NCBI RefSeq assembly: GCF_003258365.1
Contig: NZ_QHKM01000009.1
Location: 62,001 to 126,000, forward strand
DNA: 64,000 nt
DNA from: Hymenobacter edaphi
GTDB taxonomy: Bacteria; Bacteroidota; Bacteroidia; Cytophagales; Hymenobacteraceae
Direction: 5' to 3'
The translations under genes and the position numbers were made by a program. This document shows positions 41,106 to 50,151 of this stretch, one piece after another. The number at the start of each line of letters is the position of its first letter. Position 1 is the stretch's first letter. The notes under the pieces are model-generated. The model was not told the origin of the DNA, searched no databases, and was given only the letters and a program-made list of their open reading frames with translations.

Positions 41106-43259
41106 CTACAGCCGCACCCCGATGCCCGGCCCGAACAGCACAAACCACTTGTACTGGCCGTTGAGCAGGTAGCCCCCGCCCAGGTACAGCGGGAAGGTGA
41201 GCTTGGCGTCGCGGCGGGTGGGGTACACCGAGCCCAGCACCACGATGCCCAGGTTGCGGTTGGCGTTGTTGTCCTGGCTGAGATTGAAGGCGTTCAGCGC
41301 CACGAAGCCCGCCCCCACTTTGTAGGGCCGCAGGCGGTTGATTTTCTCGGGGTTGTAGAAGCTGAACTGGGCCAGCGTGGCCAGCGAAATACCGCCGAAG
41401 GACGTGTAGCTGCCGTTCGGCTCCCCGATTTTGCGGGTCAGCAAACCGGCCGGGAAGCTGATGTCGATGTCGAACTTGTAGGTGCGCTTGAGCACCAGCT
41501 CCACCACCTGCGTGAAGCCCGGGTCGCTGTACTGCCCGGCCTGATGCTTCACCGTCACAATGATGCGGCTCCACTCGTCCAGGTCGTAGGTTTTGCGGCC
41601 CAGCAGGCTGTTCAGGCTCAGCGCATCGGTGCGGCAGGCTTTGTCCTGGTAAAACACCGCGCGTGGCGAGTTGTCGCCGGGACAGATGACCACGTTGTCC
41701 ACGTTGCGGATTTCCACCAGCTCGCCCTTGGCGTTCAGGGTGCGGATTTCAAAGCTCAGAAACTGCTTGCCGTACAGCGCCTTGTCCGAGTCGATGCCGT
41801 TGGGGTTGAAGTTGAACACCACGTCGCGCACGGTGTGGCCGAAGAGCACCGGCCCGTTGAGCTGGGTGATGGGCCGGGGCGCCTCGCCGTAGCTCACCGA
41901 GACGAAATCCAGCGGGTGCGGGCGCTGAAACTCGCGCACCGACAGGGCAAAGCCGGTGGCCTGCCCGGCGTTCAGAATGCTGCTCTTGCGCTTGTCGAAG
42001 GTGATGGGCACCTGCACGCGCAGCACCACGCGGGCGTCGGTGCGGATGGAGGAATCGGAGGGAATGACGGGCAGGTCCTCGAAGTGGAAGCGGGCCTTCT
42101 GCAGCCCCTCCCCTTCCAGGCGCACGTCCACGGTTTCGCCGGGGCTCACGCTGAGCGAGGACGTCCAGTCGCCGCCGCGGTGCAGCACCTGCACGCCGGT
42201 GATGGTGGTTTTGGGCGTGATGTCGAGGTTGGTGACGTACAGCGCCTGGTCGTTGAGCTTGAGGTAGAGGTAGCCCTCGGTCTGCCGGTGGGTGTTGTAG
42301 GGGCGCAGGTAGCACAGCACCCGGTCGTTCGAGAGGTACTGGCGCGTAAACAGCTCGCCGATGAGCGTGCCGCCCGGCTCTTCCTGGTCCTCGATGCGGT
42401 AGGTGCGGCGCAGTTCGAAAAAGCGGCCGTTGTCGAGAATCAGCTCGGCACCGCGGCGGCGGCTGGCCTCGTCCAAAGTCACCATGCGCTTGTCGGGCGT
42501 GAGGAAGCGCAGGCGGGTGGCTTTCACGGTGAATTCCTGCCGGAGCGCGGGCAGCTGGTAGTTGAGCCGGCCGCCGTTCTGCAGCATGGGCCGCTCGCTC
42601 TGCAGCTTCACCGCCAGGGTACGGCGGCCCAGCTGCTTGGGCAGCACGTGCAGGCGCAGGGTGCCGTTGGGCTGGCGGGTCACGCGGTAGTCAAATTCGT
42701 CGGTGCGCACCCACTCGCCGGTGGCGCGCACGTTGCGCGGGTTCGAGCTGTTGAGCTCCAGCACCTTTTCCTCGCCCACAAACAGCTCGTCGTCGGCTGA
42801 GCGCAGGCTGACGGCGGTGTAGGCCACCGGCAGCAGCGGCACCACGTCGCGCAGGGTTTCTTCGCCGGCGGTGCCGGGCTGCTCCACCACCAGGCGGATA
42901 AACTGGCTGCTGGTCAGGTCCTGAAACCGCAGGCGGGTGCGCCAGCCGCCATCCGGCTCGCGGGTAAGCGAGTCGAGCTGCTGAAAATCGGCCGACTTGC
43001 GCAGGCGCAGCGGTTTGTCGCCGGCCACGCGCTCGGGGTACAGCCGCAGCTCCACCGTCTCGTCGTCGCGCCGAAACCAGAAGAACAGCGTCGGCTCGCC
43101 CTGCACCACCACCGTGTGGCGGCTGAGCTGGTAAGTGGCCGTGTCGGTGCGCAGCGTCACGTCGCGCAGCAGCGGTACCTGGGCCTGCGCCTCGCCCACA
43201 CCGTACCAGAGCAGAACGCAAAAGGCGCCCAGCAGTCGTAAAATCCTAGAAAGTCCCAC
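41106..43259 (-). CDS. Large secreted/outer-membrane protein of unknown function (GTG start)
   Basis: 717 residues from the GTG at 43259, which opens a signal peptide (MGLSRILRLLGAFCVLLWYG ... AQAQ). A GTG six codons upstream lies in the palindromic element and on the -7 box, so it is less likely. The body (about 30-590) is a series of beta domains (HTVVVQGEPTLFFWFRR, ELRLYPERVAGDKPL, VRLEGEGLQKARFHFEDLPV). The last 120 residues look like outer-membrane strands (FDIDISFPAGLLTRKIG, ISLATLAQFSFYNPEK, KVGAGFVALNAFNLS, LTFPLYLGGGYLL, KWFVLFGPGIGVRL) ending in the usual hydrophobic strand. I do not recognise a named family. Confidence 0.82.
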   Translation of the reverse strand: MGLSRILRLLGAFCVLLWYGVGEAQAQVPLLRDVTLRTDTATYQLSRHTVVVQGEPTLFFWFRRDDETVELRLYPERVAGDKPLRLRKSADFQQLDSLTREPDGGWRTRLRFQDLTSSQFIRLVVEQPGTAGEETLRDVVPLLPVAYTAVSLRSADDELFVGEEKVLELNSSNPRNVRATGEWVRTDEFDYRVTRQPNGTLRLHVLPKQLGRRTLAVKLQSERPMLQNGGRLNYQLPALRQEFTVKATRLRFLTPDKRMVTLDEASRRRGAELILDNGRFFELRRTYRIEDQEEPGGTLIGELFTRQYLSNDRVLCYLRPYNTHRQTEGYLYLKLNDQALYVTNLDITPKTTITGVQVLHRGGDWTSSLSVSPGETVDVRLEGEGLQKARFHFEDLPVIPSDSSIRTDARVVLRVQVPITFDKRKSSILNAGQATGFALSVREFQRPHPLDFVSVSYGEAPRPITQLNGPVLFGHTVRDVVFNFNPNGIDSDKALYGKQFLSFEIRTLNAKGELVEIRNVDNVVICPGDNSPRAVFYQDKACRTDALSLNSLLGRKTYDLDEWSRIIVTVKHQAGQYSDPGFTQVVELVLKRTYKFDIDISFPAGLLTRKIGEPNGSYTSFGGISLATLAQFSFYNPEKINRLRPYKVGAGFVALNAFNLSQDNNANRNLGIVVLGSVYPTRRDAKLTFPLYLGGGYLLNGQYKWFVLFGPGIGVRL

Positions 43260-43263
43260 GGTG

Positions 43264-43271
43264 CAAAAATA
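43264..43271 (-). promoter_or_regulatory. -7 box four nt before a GTG start
   Basis: TATTTTTG on the minus strand is followed by CACC and then the GTG start. The box abuts the end of palindromic element copy 2. The predicted transcript would begin at or next to the start codon. Confidence 0.5.
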
Positions 43272-43593
43272 GACCACGGATTCGACGGATTTTTCGGATT
43301 ACACGGATTTCGTGGATGGTGCGGCCGTCATTGCGAGCGAAGCGCAGCAACCGCAGGAAGACGTAGCCACTCCTTCATCTAGCAGCACCGCCGAGCCAAT
43401 GCCCACCAACCGAAAACGGCACCGCCCAAAACTGGAGTTACCGGTTTCGGGCGGTGCTATTGTGTTAGTCGGCGCGTTGGCCAGGACCGATTACGTTGCT
43501 TCGCTCGCAATGACGACGGGGCGGACCGGCTCAATCGTCCCCGAAATCCGCCTAATCCGTCGAAACGAAGTTCGGCGAAGCCAATTCGTGGTC
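43272..43593. repeat. Nested palindromic intergenic element, copy 2
   Basis: 322 bp. The left end GACCACGGATTCGACGGATT is the same as in copy 1; the right end is a degenerate inverse with an 18-bp insertion between AATCCGTCGAA and AATTCGTGGTC. Inside are GTCATTGCGAGCGAAGC (43327 on) with its complement at 43498-43514, and a core hairpin GCACCGCCC/GGGCGGTGC (43419-43427, 43449-43457). Its right end supplies the TGA stop of the minus-strand ABC1 kinase gene. Confidence 0.88.
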
Positions 43594-45277
43594 AGCTTTT
43601 TTCCTTCCGAATCGTGAGGATAAAGAGCACCAGCAGCCAGAAGCCGGTGGCGCCCAGGCCCGCCCACGTCACGCCGGGCAGGCCATGGTAGTAGGGCATC
43701 TGGCCGGCGGGGTAGTTGCCGAGCAGGCTCAGCCCCGAAAACAGCAGAAAGGCCACCGCCAGCACGGCAATGATGCTGCGCGACACCAGCCGCTCGGCCG
43801 TGCGCAGCAGGGGCAGGTAGCCGCTCAGCTGGGCCTGCACGCGCAGGTCGCCCTTGCTCAGCTTGCGCACAATCTGGCGCAGATCCGTCGGCAGGGTGTA
43901 CATCAAGGCCAGCAGCTGCTGCCCGGTGTACTGCAGCTCGGTCGTCACGTTCGACACTGAATACTGCTCCAAAATCAGCCGGCGGCCGTAGGGACGCACA
44001 AACTCGAAGGTGTTGAACGAGGGGTGCAGCACCTTGCCGATGCCTTCCAGAATCACCAGGGCCCGCAAGATCAGGAACACCGAGCCCGGCACCTGCAGCT
44101 TGAAGCGGTAGATGACCGTCTGCAGGCGCTCGGCCAGGGCACTCATGCTCATTTCCTTCACGTCGAGGCCGGTGAAGTCGTCGATGAGCAGCTGCAGCTC
44201 GGCCTCAAAGGCGCGCATGTCGCGGATGTCGGCCGTAATGGCCAGGCGACGGAAGTTCAGAGCCATGCCGCGCGCATCCTGCTGGCTCATGCTGATGAAC
44301 ACGCCCGCAAATGCGTATTTCTGCTGCTTGGTCAGCCGCCCCACCATCCCGAAGTCGATGAGCACGATGGTGCCGTCGGGGCGCACCAGCACGTTGCCGG
44401 GGTGCGGGTCGGCGTGGAAGATACCGAACTCGAAAATCTGGGTCAGGTAAATGTCCATGCCCGTTTCGGCCACCGTGGCCGGGCTCAGGCTCCAGCGCAG
44501 CAGCTGCTCCTTGTCGGTAATCTTGCAGCCGCTGATAAACTCGATAACCAGCACCCGGCTGGTGCTCAGCTCGCGGTAGGGCCGCGGCACGTAGAAGGTC
44601 TGGTACTCGGCATAGAGCTTGCGAAACTGCTCCATGGCCCGGCCCTCGGAGGTGTAGTCCAGCTCCTGCATCATGCTGCGCTCGAAGGCCTCCACGATGT
44701 CCTGCGGGTTGCTCAGCCCCTGTTTGCGCAGGTAGCCGCCGGTCAGCTTCACCAGCTCGCGCAGCAGGGCCAGGTCGGTGGTGATTTTGTCGCGGGCGTC
44801 GGGGCGCTGCACCTTCACCACCACGTCGGTGCCGTCGAGCAGCTGGGCTTTGTGCACCTGCCCGATGGAGGCCGAGCCCAGCGGCACGTCCTCGAACGCG
44901 CTGAACACCTCCCCCAGGGGCCGCCCCAGCTCTTTTTCGATGATGCGCTTGGCCTCGTCGGTGGCGAAGGGCGGCACCGCGCTCTGCAGCTTGGCAAACT
45001 CGTCCACCAGCTCCTGCGGCAGCAGGTCGGCGCGGTTGCTGAGCACCTGCGCCAGCTTCACAAACGTGGGCCCCAGCTCCTCGATGACCATGCGCACCCG
45101 CTCCCAGCGCGAGGTTTCGAACACCGTCTGCTCGCCGTGCTGCCAGGTGCGGCGGCGCTGGCGCGGCACCAGCCGCCGCAGCGCGGTGCTGGTTACCACG
45201 TCCTCAAAGCCGTAGCGCAGCAGCACCTCCGCCACTTGGCGGATGCGCCCCAGGTTGGTCATCGTGTTCTTGAACAT
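43592..45277 (-). CDS. ABC1/AarF (UbiB-family) atypical kinase
   Basis: 561 residues. The family-defining segment ELGPTFVKLAQVLSNRADLL (the KxGQ region, here KLAQ), the Ala/Gly loop GSASIGQVHKAQLLDG, a VVKVQRP lysine, the catalytic region FHADPHPGNVLVRPDG and the metal site LIDFGMVGRL are present. Two hydrophobic helices at the C-terminus (about 505-525 and 538-556) anchor it in the inner membrane. UbiB-type proteins support quinone biosynthesis, here presumably menaquinone, since menC is also in this window; this link is inference. The stop codon TGA belongs to the end of a palindromic element. Confidence 0.92.
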   Translation of the reverse strand: MFKNTMTNLGRIRQVAEVLLRYGFEDVVTSTALRRLVPRQRRRTWQHGEQTVFETSRWERVRMVIEELGPTFVKLAQVLSNRADLLPQELVDEFAKLQSAVPPFATDEAKRIIEKELGRPLGEVFSAFEDVPLGSASIGQVHKAQLLDGTDVVVKVQRPDARDKITTDLALLRELVKLTGGYLRKQGLSNPQDIVEAFERSMMQELDYTSEGRAMEQFRKLYAEYQTFYVPRPYRELSTSRVLVIEFISGCKITDKEQLLRWSLSPATVAETGMDIYLTQIFEFGIFHADPHPGNVLVRPDGTIVLIDFGMVGRLTKQQKYAFAGVFISMSQQDARGMALNFRRLAITADIRDMRAFEAELQLLIDDFTGLDVKEMSMSALAERLQTVIYRFKLQVPGSVFLILRALVILEGIGKVLHPSFNTFEFVRPYGRRLILEQYSVSNVTTELQYTGQQLLALMYTLPTDLRQIVRKLSKGDLRVQAQLSGYLPLLRTAERLVSRSIIAVLAVAFLLFSGLSLLGNYPAGQMPYYHGLPGVTWAGLGATGFWLLVLFILTIRKEKS

Positions 45278-45338
45278 CGAGCGTGAAAATGGGGAAATAT
45301 GTCCGGGGTTGAGCGTGCGGGTGTTTTTTCTGCCCGCC

Positions 45339-45420
45339 GATGACGCGGAAGAAACGCAGAGGAAGCAATGCTCAGCGCCTTCTGCGTCAGCCTCTGCGTC
45401 CTCGGCGGGCTACCATCGGC
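45339..45420. repeat. Dispersed CGCAGAGG-type inverted repeat
   Basis: AACGCAGAGG (about 45352-45361) faces CCTCTGCGT (about 45400-45408) around CTCAGCGCCTTCTGCGT. A related sequence, TTTGCGCAGAAGGCGCTGAG, occurs at about 63821-63840, so this is probably a genome-wide intergenic repeat. Confidence 0.5.
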
Positions 45421-45436
45421 TGCCCGATACATACAA

Positions 45437-45471
45437 CAAACCCTGCCCCCGAAACCGCGGGCAGGGTTTGA
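45437..45471 (-). terminator. Intrinsic terminator after the phasin-like gene
   Basis: AAACCCTGCCC pairs with GGGCAGGGTTT around a 10-nt loop; TTTGTTGT follows on the minus strand. It lies 19 nt past the stop. Confidence 0.75.
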
Positions 45472-45489
45472 AAATAGCTACCGAGTAGC

Positions 45490-45975
45490 TTACGAAGCGC
45501 TTTCAGCCGAATCCGACTTCTTGGCCGCAGCCGCGCCGCCCTTGCTGCCCGCGGCCGATTTCTTGGCGGCCGTCGAAGCAGCGCCGGCGGCTTTGGTGGT
45601 AGCCTTGGCGGCCGTTTTGGCCGCGCCCGTGGCCGAAGCCGCCGGGGCGCTGGCCTTTTTCGAGCCGGTGCCGGCGGCTGCGCCCGAAGCTTTGCTGCCC
45701 GAGCCCTTCACGGTGCGCTTCAGCTCTTCCACGTCCGAGCTGGAAGCTACGCCCATGCCCTTCATCACGCGCTTGGCAATGCTGTTGATCTGGGTTTCGA
45801 ACTCCTTGCGCTTGGTGTCGGTGTTTTTCTGCAGCGACTTCAGGATTTGCTCACCCTCCTTCTGGGAGAGTTTGTTTTCCTGCACCAGCTGGTTGATGGT
45901 GTCCTGCACCCGGTCGTTGGTGCGCGAAACGAACCCCACGCCGGCGTAGATGAACTTCTTAAACAGGTCTTCCAT
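45490..45975 (-). CDS. Phasin-like protein with Lys/Ala-rich tail
   Basis: 161 residues. The N-terminal 95 residues are one amphipathic helix-rich domain (FKKFIYAGVGFVSRTNDRVQ, DTINQLVQENKLSQKEGEQI, SLQKNTDTKRKEFETQINSI) typical of the phasin superfamily of polyhydroxyalkanoate-granule or membrane-associated proteins. From about residue 96 the chain is low-complexity Ala/Lys/Ser/Gly (KAAGAASTAAKKSAAGSKGG), similar to histone H1-like tails that can bind DNA or polyphosphate. No PHA synthase is seen here, so granule binding is only a possibility. Confidence 0.8.
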   Translation of the reverse strand: MEDLFKKFIYAGVGFVSRTNDRVQDTINQLVQENKLSQKEGEQILKSLQKNTDTKRKEFETQINSIAKRVMKGMGVASSSDVEELKRTVKGSGSKASGAAAGTGSKKASAPAASATGAAKTAAKATTKAAGAASTAAKKSAAGSKGGAAAAKKSDSAESAS

Positions 45976-46146
45976 GAGGGGAAAAGGTTGGATTGGTGAA
46001 AACCGGCGCGGCAGGCTCCGCAGTCACAAAATAGTATGCATGCCGACTACCTGACACAAACCTACGAAAAGCTAAATATTCCGGGCTGATTGAGCGCCAC
46101 TTTTTTGCTGAAAAAAATCAGCCGGCGGGCGGAAGCGCCGCGGCTC

Positions 46147-47136
46147 TCAGGCCGCAGCACGTAGCTGAGGGGCAGCACCTTTGCCCGGCCGGCGCCGCAC
46201 CGGGCCGCCCGCTGCGGTCTGCCGGGCTGCGGCTTGGGCCTGCCACACGGTTGCCACAAACCCGGCGGCGCGGCCCAGGGCAGCTTTGGCCTCGGGCACG
46301 GTGCGCCAGAACAGGTGCCACCAGTGCACCAGCCCCTCAAATACCTGCACCGTGACGGGCACCCCGGCGGCGCGGGCGCGGGCGGCCAGAGCCAGCGTAT
46401 CGGGGTACAGCAGTTCCCCGTCGGAAACCTGCAGCAGCAAGGGCGGCAGGCCGCGCAGGTCGGCGTAGAGGGGCGAGAGCAGCGGGTTATTCAGCGGGGT
46501 GGCGGCGGCGTAGCGCTGGCCCCAGGTGCGGATTTCCAGGGCTTCCACGAACTGGTCTTCGGCGTGCGGGTGGGCGGCGCGGCCGGTCAGGGCCAGGTCG
46601 CTCCAGGGCGAAAAGCAGAGGGCGGCGGCGGGCAATGGCTGGCCCGCGTCGCGCAGCTGCTGCAGCAGGGCCAGCACCAGGCCGCCGCCGGCCGAGTCGC
46701 CGGCCAGCACCACGTCTTCGGCGCGGTAGCCCTGCGTCAGCAGCCAGTGCCAGGCGGCGCGGGCGTCGTCGAGGGCGGCAGGAAAGGGGTGCTCGGGGGC
46801 CTTGCGGTAGTCGGCGGAAAGGGCGCGCAGACCACAGCGCTGCGCCAAGGCCCCGATGAAGCCGCGGTGGGTGTTCAGGGAGCCCATGACGTAAGCCCCG
46901 CCGTGCAGGTAAAGCAGCACGCGGCCGTCGGCGGCACCTTCGGGCTCAATCCATTCGGCCACCACGCCCTCCGCGGCGGGTACGCGCTCGAAGTGCACGT
47001 GCCAGGGCATAAACTGCAGCAGGGTGCTCAGTTCCAGGCCCAGGCGCAGGCTGTCGGCGCTGGGGCGACGCCGGGCAATGGGCCCGGCCGCGGCCGCGAG
47101 CAGCCGCTTGACGATGTGGTGCTGAAAGGAAGGCAT
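46147..47136 (-). CDS. Alpha/beta hydrolase, hormone-sensitive-lipase-type esterase
   Basis: 329 residues. Oxyanion-hole motif LLYLHGGAYVMGS, nucleophile elbow VLAGDSAGGGLVLA, acid residue in LLLQVSDGELLYPDTLALA and catalytic His in FEGLVHWWHLF; the layout is that of the HSL family, with a helical cap at the N-terminus. The substrate is probably a small acyl ester. No signal peptide. The start was placed at 47136 (MPSFQHHIVKRLLAAAAG); the longer frame upstream reads through a repeat-rich gap. The Arg/Pro/Ala-rich C-terminal 35 residues are likely disordered. Confidence 0.9.
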   Translation of the reverse strand: MPSFQHHIVKRLLAAAAGPIARRRPSADSLRLGLELSTLLQFMPWHVHFERVPAAEGVVAEWIEPEGAADGRVLLYLHGGAYVMGSLNTHRGFIGALAQRCGLRALSADYRKAPEHPFPAALDDARAAWHWLLTQGYRAEDVVLAGDSAGGGLVLALLQQLRDAGQPLPAAALCFSPWSDLALTGRAAHPHAEDQFVEALEIRTWGQRYAAATPLNNPLLSPLYADLRGLPPLLLQVSDGELLYPDTLALAARARAAGVPVTVQVFEGLVHWWHLFWRTVPEAKAALGRAAGFVATVWQAQAAARQTAAGGPVRRRPGKGAAPQLRAAA

Positions 47137-47269
47137 TGCGGGTGGGAAGGCGGAGAACGGTGCGGCAGCTTCGGCAAGCGGCCGGCGGGAGCGAAGGGCG
47201 TGGTACTTCTGTAACGAAGCGCCGCGCCAAAGAGTTGAAATGTATGAGGTTTCCGGGCTATTTGCACCC

Positions 47270-47400
47270 TGTCGAAGCCGCTGTAGAGACGCCTGATTGC
47301 GTCTCGCCGTTGAACGACCGGTGTTGCACCGGCGCGGGCGGAAGCCGGGTCGCAACGCACGGCGTTTGCGACCCGCAACCTCAGCGGCGGCGGCGCAGGG
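47270..47400. repeat. Two adjacent hairpin repeats in an intergenic gap
   Basis: TAGAGACGC-6nt-GCGTCTC (about 47283-47306) is followed by GGGTCGCAA...TTTGCGACCC (about 47347-47374). The GTAGAGACGC family is a known type of dispersed repeat in several phyla. The 293-bp gap holds no gene I can support. Confidence 0.5.
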
Positions 47401-47429
47401 TTGCGCTTATACCACGCGCCCCGCCCGGC

Positions 47430-48611
47430 TTACTGCTGCCCCGGCAGCTTCTGCCCGATGCGGTGCCGGCGGTAGCCGCGGATGGCTACCGGAATCAGTC
47501 CCAGCACCGGAATGAAGAAGGTGAAAACGAACGGATTGCGCCAGAGCAGCCGCAGCGTCGTGCCGAAGCCGCTGAGCCGCAGCTTGTACTGCGGACCGTA
47601 TTTGCGGTAGCCGCGCTCAAACTCGTGGAACAGCAGCGGCCAGAACGGCGGCAGGTAGAACGGGAAGTAGCGCCAGTTGGCCTTCATGCGCTGCCACAGC
47701 TCCCCTACTTGGAAGGGCTTACGGCCGTAGCGGTCCACGGCGTCGGTCAGCTCCTGCTGCATCTGAGTGTGCACGCGCCCGGTCAGGGCCACGAAATCGT
47801 CGCGGGTCAGGTCGTCGAACGGTTTATCGGTCCAGTCGGCGGGGCGCAGGCGGCTGCCGAGCACGAAGGTGAGCTTGGCCGGAAAGGCCATGTAGAACAC
47901 CCAGGGCTGCAGGATGATGCCGATCAGCAGCCAGGTGATGGGCAGGAAGGGAATGCCGATTTTCTTGACCCAGCGGTTCAGCCAGTCCCAGCTGTAGGCA
48001 CCGGGGTTAAGGTACTCCGCGTTGACGGTGGAAAACAGCATCAGGTCGGTCTGGTGCTGAATGCTGAGGCGCACCACGCTGCTGGCCAAGCGCTGCAGCT
48101 GGTACTTGCGGTTGAAGCCCTTACCGATGCCCGGCACGCCCTCCGGGTACAGCATCAGGTTGTGGTCGTTGTAGTACATCATCGTCTCGAAGTTCAGCGT
48201 GGTGGCGTCCACGCAGCCGGCCCGCTTCCAGAAGTCCGGAATCAGGAACGGGTTCATCAGCACCGACTGCGAGAGCAGCGGCGCGGCCAGCGGCCGGGGC
48301 ATGTCGTGGGGCCGGGGCACCGAGCGGTACAGGCTGGCCAGGGCCACGATGGCGTCCCAGGGAAAGGCCATGCCCGAGTGGTTGGAGCAGAATATCAGTG
48401 GCCGCTCGGGGTTGTTGCGCTGCGGAAAGTTTTCCAGGAAGCCCACCAGCTCGGAACGAAACCAGACGCGGTCGAGCAGCTGCAGCACGTTCTGGTCGAG
48501 GGCACGCACGAAGTCCTCGTCGAAGTAATCGGAGTAGATGTGCTGGTTGGCGCGAATGGCCGCCGACGGCGACTGGGACGGCGGAACGGCGGGGGCGGAA
48601 GCCGGGGGCAT
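47430..48611 (-). CDS. PlsC-like 1-acyl-glycerophosphate acyltransferase family protein
   Basis: 393 residues. An acyltransferase core is marked by FCSNHSGMAFPWDAI (the NHxxxxD-like block, with longer spacing than canonical HX4D), the substrate region DHNLMLYPEGVPGIGKGF with the PEG motif, and SVVRLSIQHQTDLMLFS. Two hydrophobic segments (about 205-235 FLPITWLLIGIILQPWVFYM and near 360 VFTFFIPVLGLIPVAI) suggest membrane association. The start at 48611 (MPPASAPAVPPSQSP) was chosen over a longer GC-rich extension. It may transfer acyl groups in lipid or ornithine-lipid synthesis; the exact acceptor is unknown. Confidence 0.8.
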   Translation of the reverse strand: MPPASAPAVPPSQSPSAAIRANQHIYSDYFDEDFVRALDQNVLQLLDRVWFRSELVGFLENFPQRNNPERPLIFCSNHSGMAFPWDAIVALASLYRSVPRPHDMPRPLAAPLLSQSVLMNPFLIPDFWKRAGCVDATTLNFETMMYYNDHNLMLYPEGVPGIGKGFNRKYQLQRLASSVVRLSIQHQTDLMLFSTVNAEYLNPGAYSWDWLNRWVKKIGIPFLPITWLLIGIILQPWVFYMAFPAKLTFVLGSRLRPADWTDKPFDDLTRDDFVALTGRVHTQMQQELTDAVDRYGRKPFQVGELWQRMKANWRYFPFYLPPFWPLLFHEFERGYRKYGPQYKLRLSGFGTTLRLLWRNPFVFTFFIPVLGLIPVAIRGYRRHRIGQKLPGQQ

Positions 48612-48795
48612 GGGCGGAAATGCGGCGGGCGAAGAATGGAGCCGGCGGGGGCCGGATTCCAAGATAGGACTTTGGGCGGGACATGCGCCGCGCCGTGCGC
48701 CGGCGCACGGCGCGGTGGGCGCGCCCGGCGGCAATATCCCTCCTTATTCCCGCAACGGGCCGCCGCGGTTTTGGCGGCCGCACCCCGCCGCGGCG

Positions 48796-50076
48796 CTACA
48801 GCTGCCGCCGCAGCGTCATGTTGGTCACGAACAGGTCGCCGTCGGGGCGGCGCACGAACATGATCAGGCGGCGGCCGTCGGCGGAGTGCAGCAGGCGCGT
48901 CACCTGGGTCAGCGACATATTGGCCACGGGCTGCAGGTTGATGGATATCAGCTCGTCCTTGGGCAGCAGATTGGCAATGGCCGCGGGCGAGCCGGGCTCC
49001 ACGCGCTGAATGATGTAGCGCCGGTACTGGGGGCCGCCGGCCAGTATTTCCAGCCCGCACATGTCGTGCTCGAACGGGTCCCGAAACAGGGCGTTGGGGC
49101 GCAGCCACAGCCGGTTGTGGGGATAGTCGATGACGACGGAAAAGCGCTTGAGCAGCTCAAAGCCGATGTTGCCGTTGCGGGCCACGCCCACCCGCGCCCG
49201 CACCGCGGCCTCGTCCGGAAACGAGGCCACCAGGGACTTGATGCGGTAGCGGCCCAGCTGCAGGGCTTTCACCCGGCCCAGGTAGCCGCTCACGTCACCG
49301 TTGAGGCCGCGGCCGAGGTAGGCCCGCAGCCGCTGCGTGGGCACGGCCAGGCGGCGGTCGGAGCCGGTTTCCAGCGAGAGGGCGTGGCCAGCGCCGGTGT
49401 CCAGGATCAGGCGCATGGGCATGGCCACCGAGTCGTTCAGGGCCACGTCGGTGTTGATGTAAGCCCGGTCGCCTTCAATTTCCAGGGGCATTTCCACCCA
49501 GCTGCTGCCGCGGGGCGGGCGGTATTGCTCGGGGCGGTGCAGGGTCAGGATCTGCTTTTCGGCCTCCACCTCCACCGCGAAGCTGCGGAACACGTCGGCG
49601 CCGAGGATGCCGTGAATGGGCCGCCCCACGTAGCCGGAGAGGTCCAGGATGTCGTCGGAGAGCAGCAGCAGGGACAGGTGACGGGCGGTGGCGGCTGTTT
49701 TCTCGCCCAGCTCCACCTGCACGCTGTCGGTCTGAAACGCCACCAGCGGGGCCTCCTCGCCCACGCCGGCCACCAGGTACTGCTGGCCGAGGCGCAGGTT
49801 CAGCGAATCGCGCAGGCCCGCATCGGTGATGATGGACTTGCCGACGCCGGTGTCGAGAATAAAGAAATAGGGGCCGCGGCCGTTCAGGCGCACGGGCAGC
49901 ACAATCAGGTTGCGCTGCAGCTCAAAGCGCAGCTCGGCCCGCCGGGCCCGGGGCCGGCGCAGCTGAAACGCGGGCGGCTGGGCCAGCGCGTCGGCCGCCG
50001 CCAGCAGCCAGCACAAGGCCAGCATCAGCCCCGCACGGCTGCGCAACAAAGGGAATAATGACCAAGGCGCGGCCAT
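48796..50076 (-). CDS. Double retropepsin-like aspartyl protease with PDZ domain
   Basis: 426 residues. After a signal peptide (LMLALCWLLAAADALAQ) two retropepsin-like units follow, each with a catalytic DTG: YFFILDTGVGKSIITDAGL (about residue 75) and MRLILDTGAGHALSLETGS (about 215), with the companion hydrophobic motifs HGILGADVFRSFAVEV and NIGFELLKRFSVVIDY. A C-terminal PDZ domain (about 340-420: IIQRVEPGSPAAIANLLPKD, ELISINLQPVANMS) completes it. This layout is frequent in Bacteroidota; it is a periplasmic protease or peptide-binding protein with unknown targets. Confidence 0.9.
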   Translation of the reverse strand: MAAPWSLFPLLRSRAGLMLALCWLLAAADALAQPPAFQLRRPRARRAELRFELQRNLIVLPVRLNGRGPYFFILDTGVGKSIITDAGLRDSLNLRLGQQYLVAGVGEEAPLVAFQTDSVQVELGEKTAATARHLSLLLLSDDILDLSGYVGRPIHGILGADVFRSFAVEVEAEKQILTLHRPEQYRPPRGSSWVEMPLEIEGDRAYINTDVALNDSVAMPMRLILDTGAGHALSLETGSDRRLAVPTQRLRAYLGRGLNGDVSGYLGRVKALQLGRYRIKSLVASFPDEAAVRARVGVARNGNIGFELLKRFSVVIDYPHNRLWLRPNALFRDPFEHDMCGLEILAGGPQYRRYIIQRVEPGSPAAIANLLPKDELISINLQPVANMSLTQVTRLLHSADGRRLIMFVRRPDGDLFVTNMTLRRQL

Positions 50077-50151
50077 GGGTAGCAGCAGACGGGAGGGGTG
50101 GGAGTATCGAGGGTATAAGATACTAAATCTTCCGCCCGTTCGCCAGACTTA

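Noticed and set aside
41001-41175. A plus-strand frame starting MTKFPLRQRALSIAIEQRL near the 3' end of the large outer-membrane protein gene
   Set aside because: The beginning looks protein-like, but it soon runs antisense to a clear gene and ends. It could be a gene remnant but cannot be supported.
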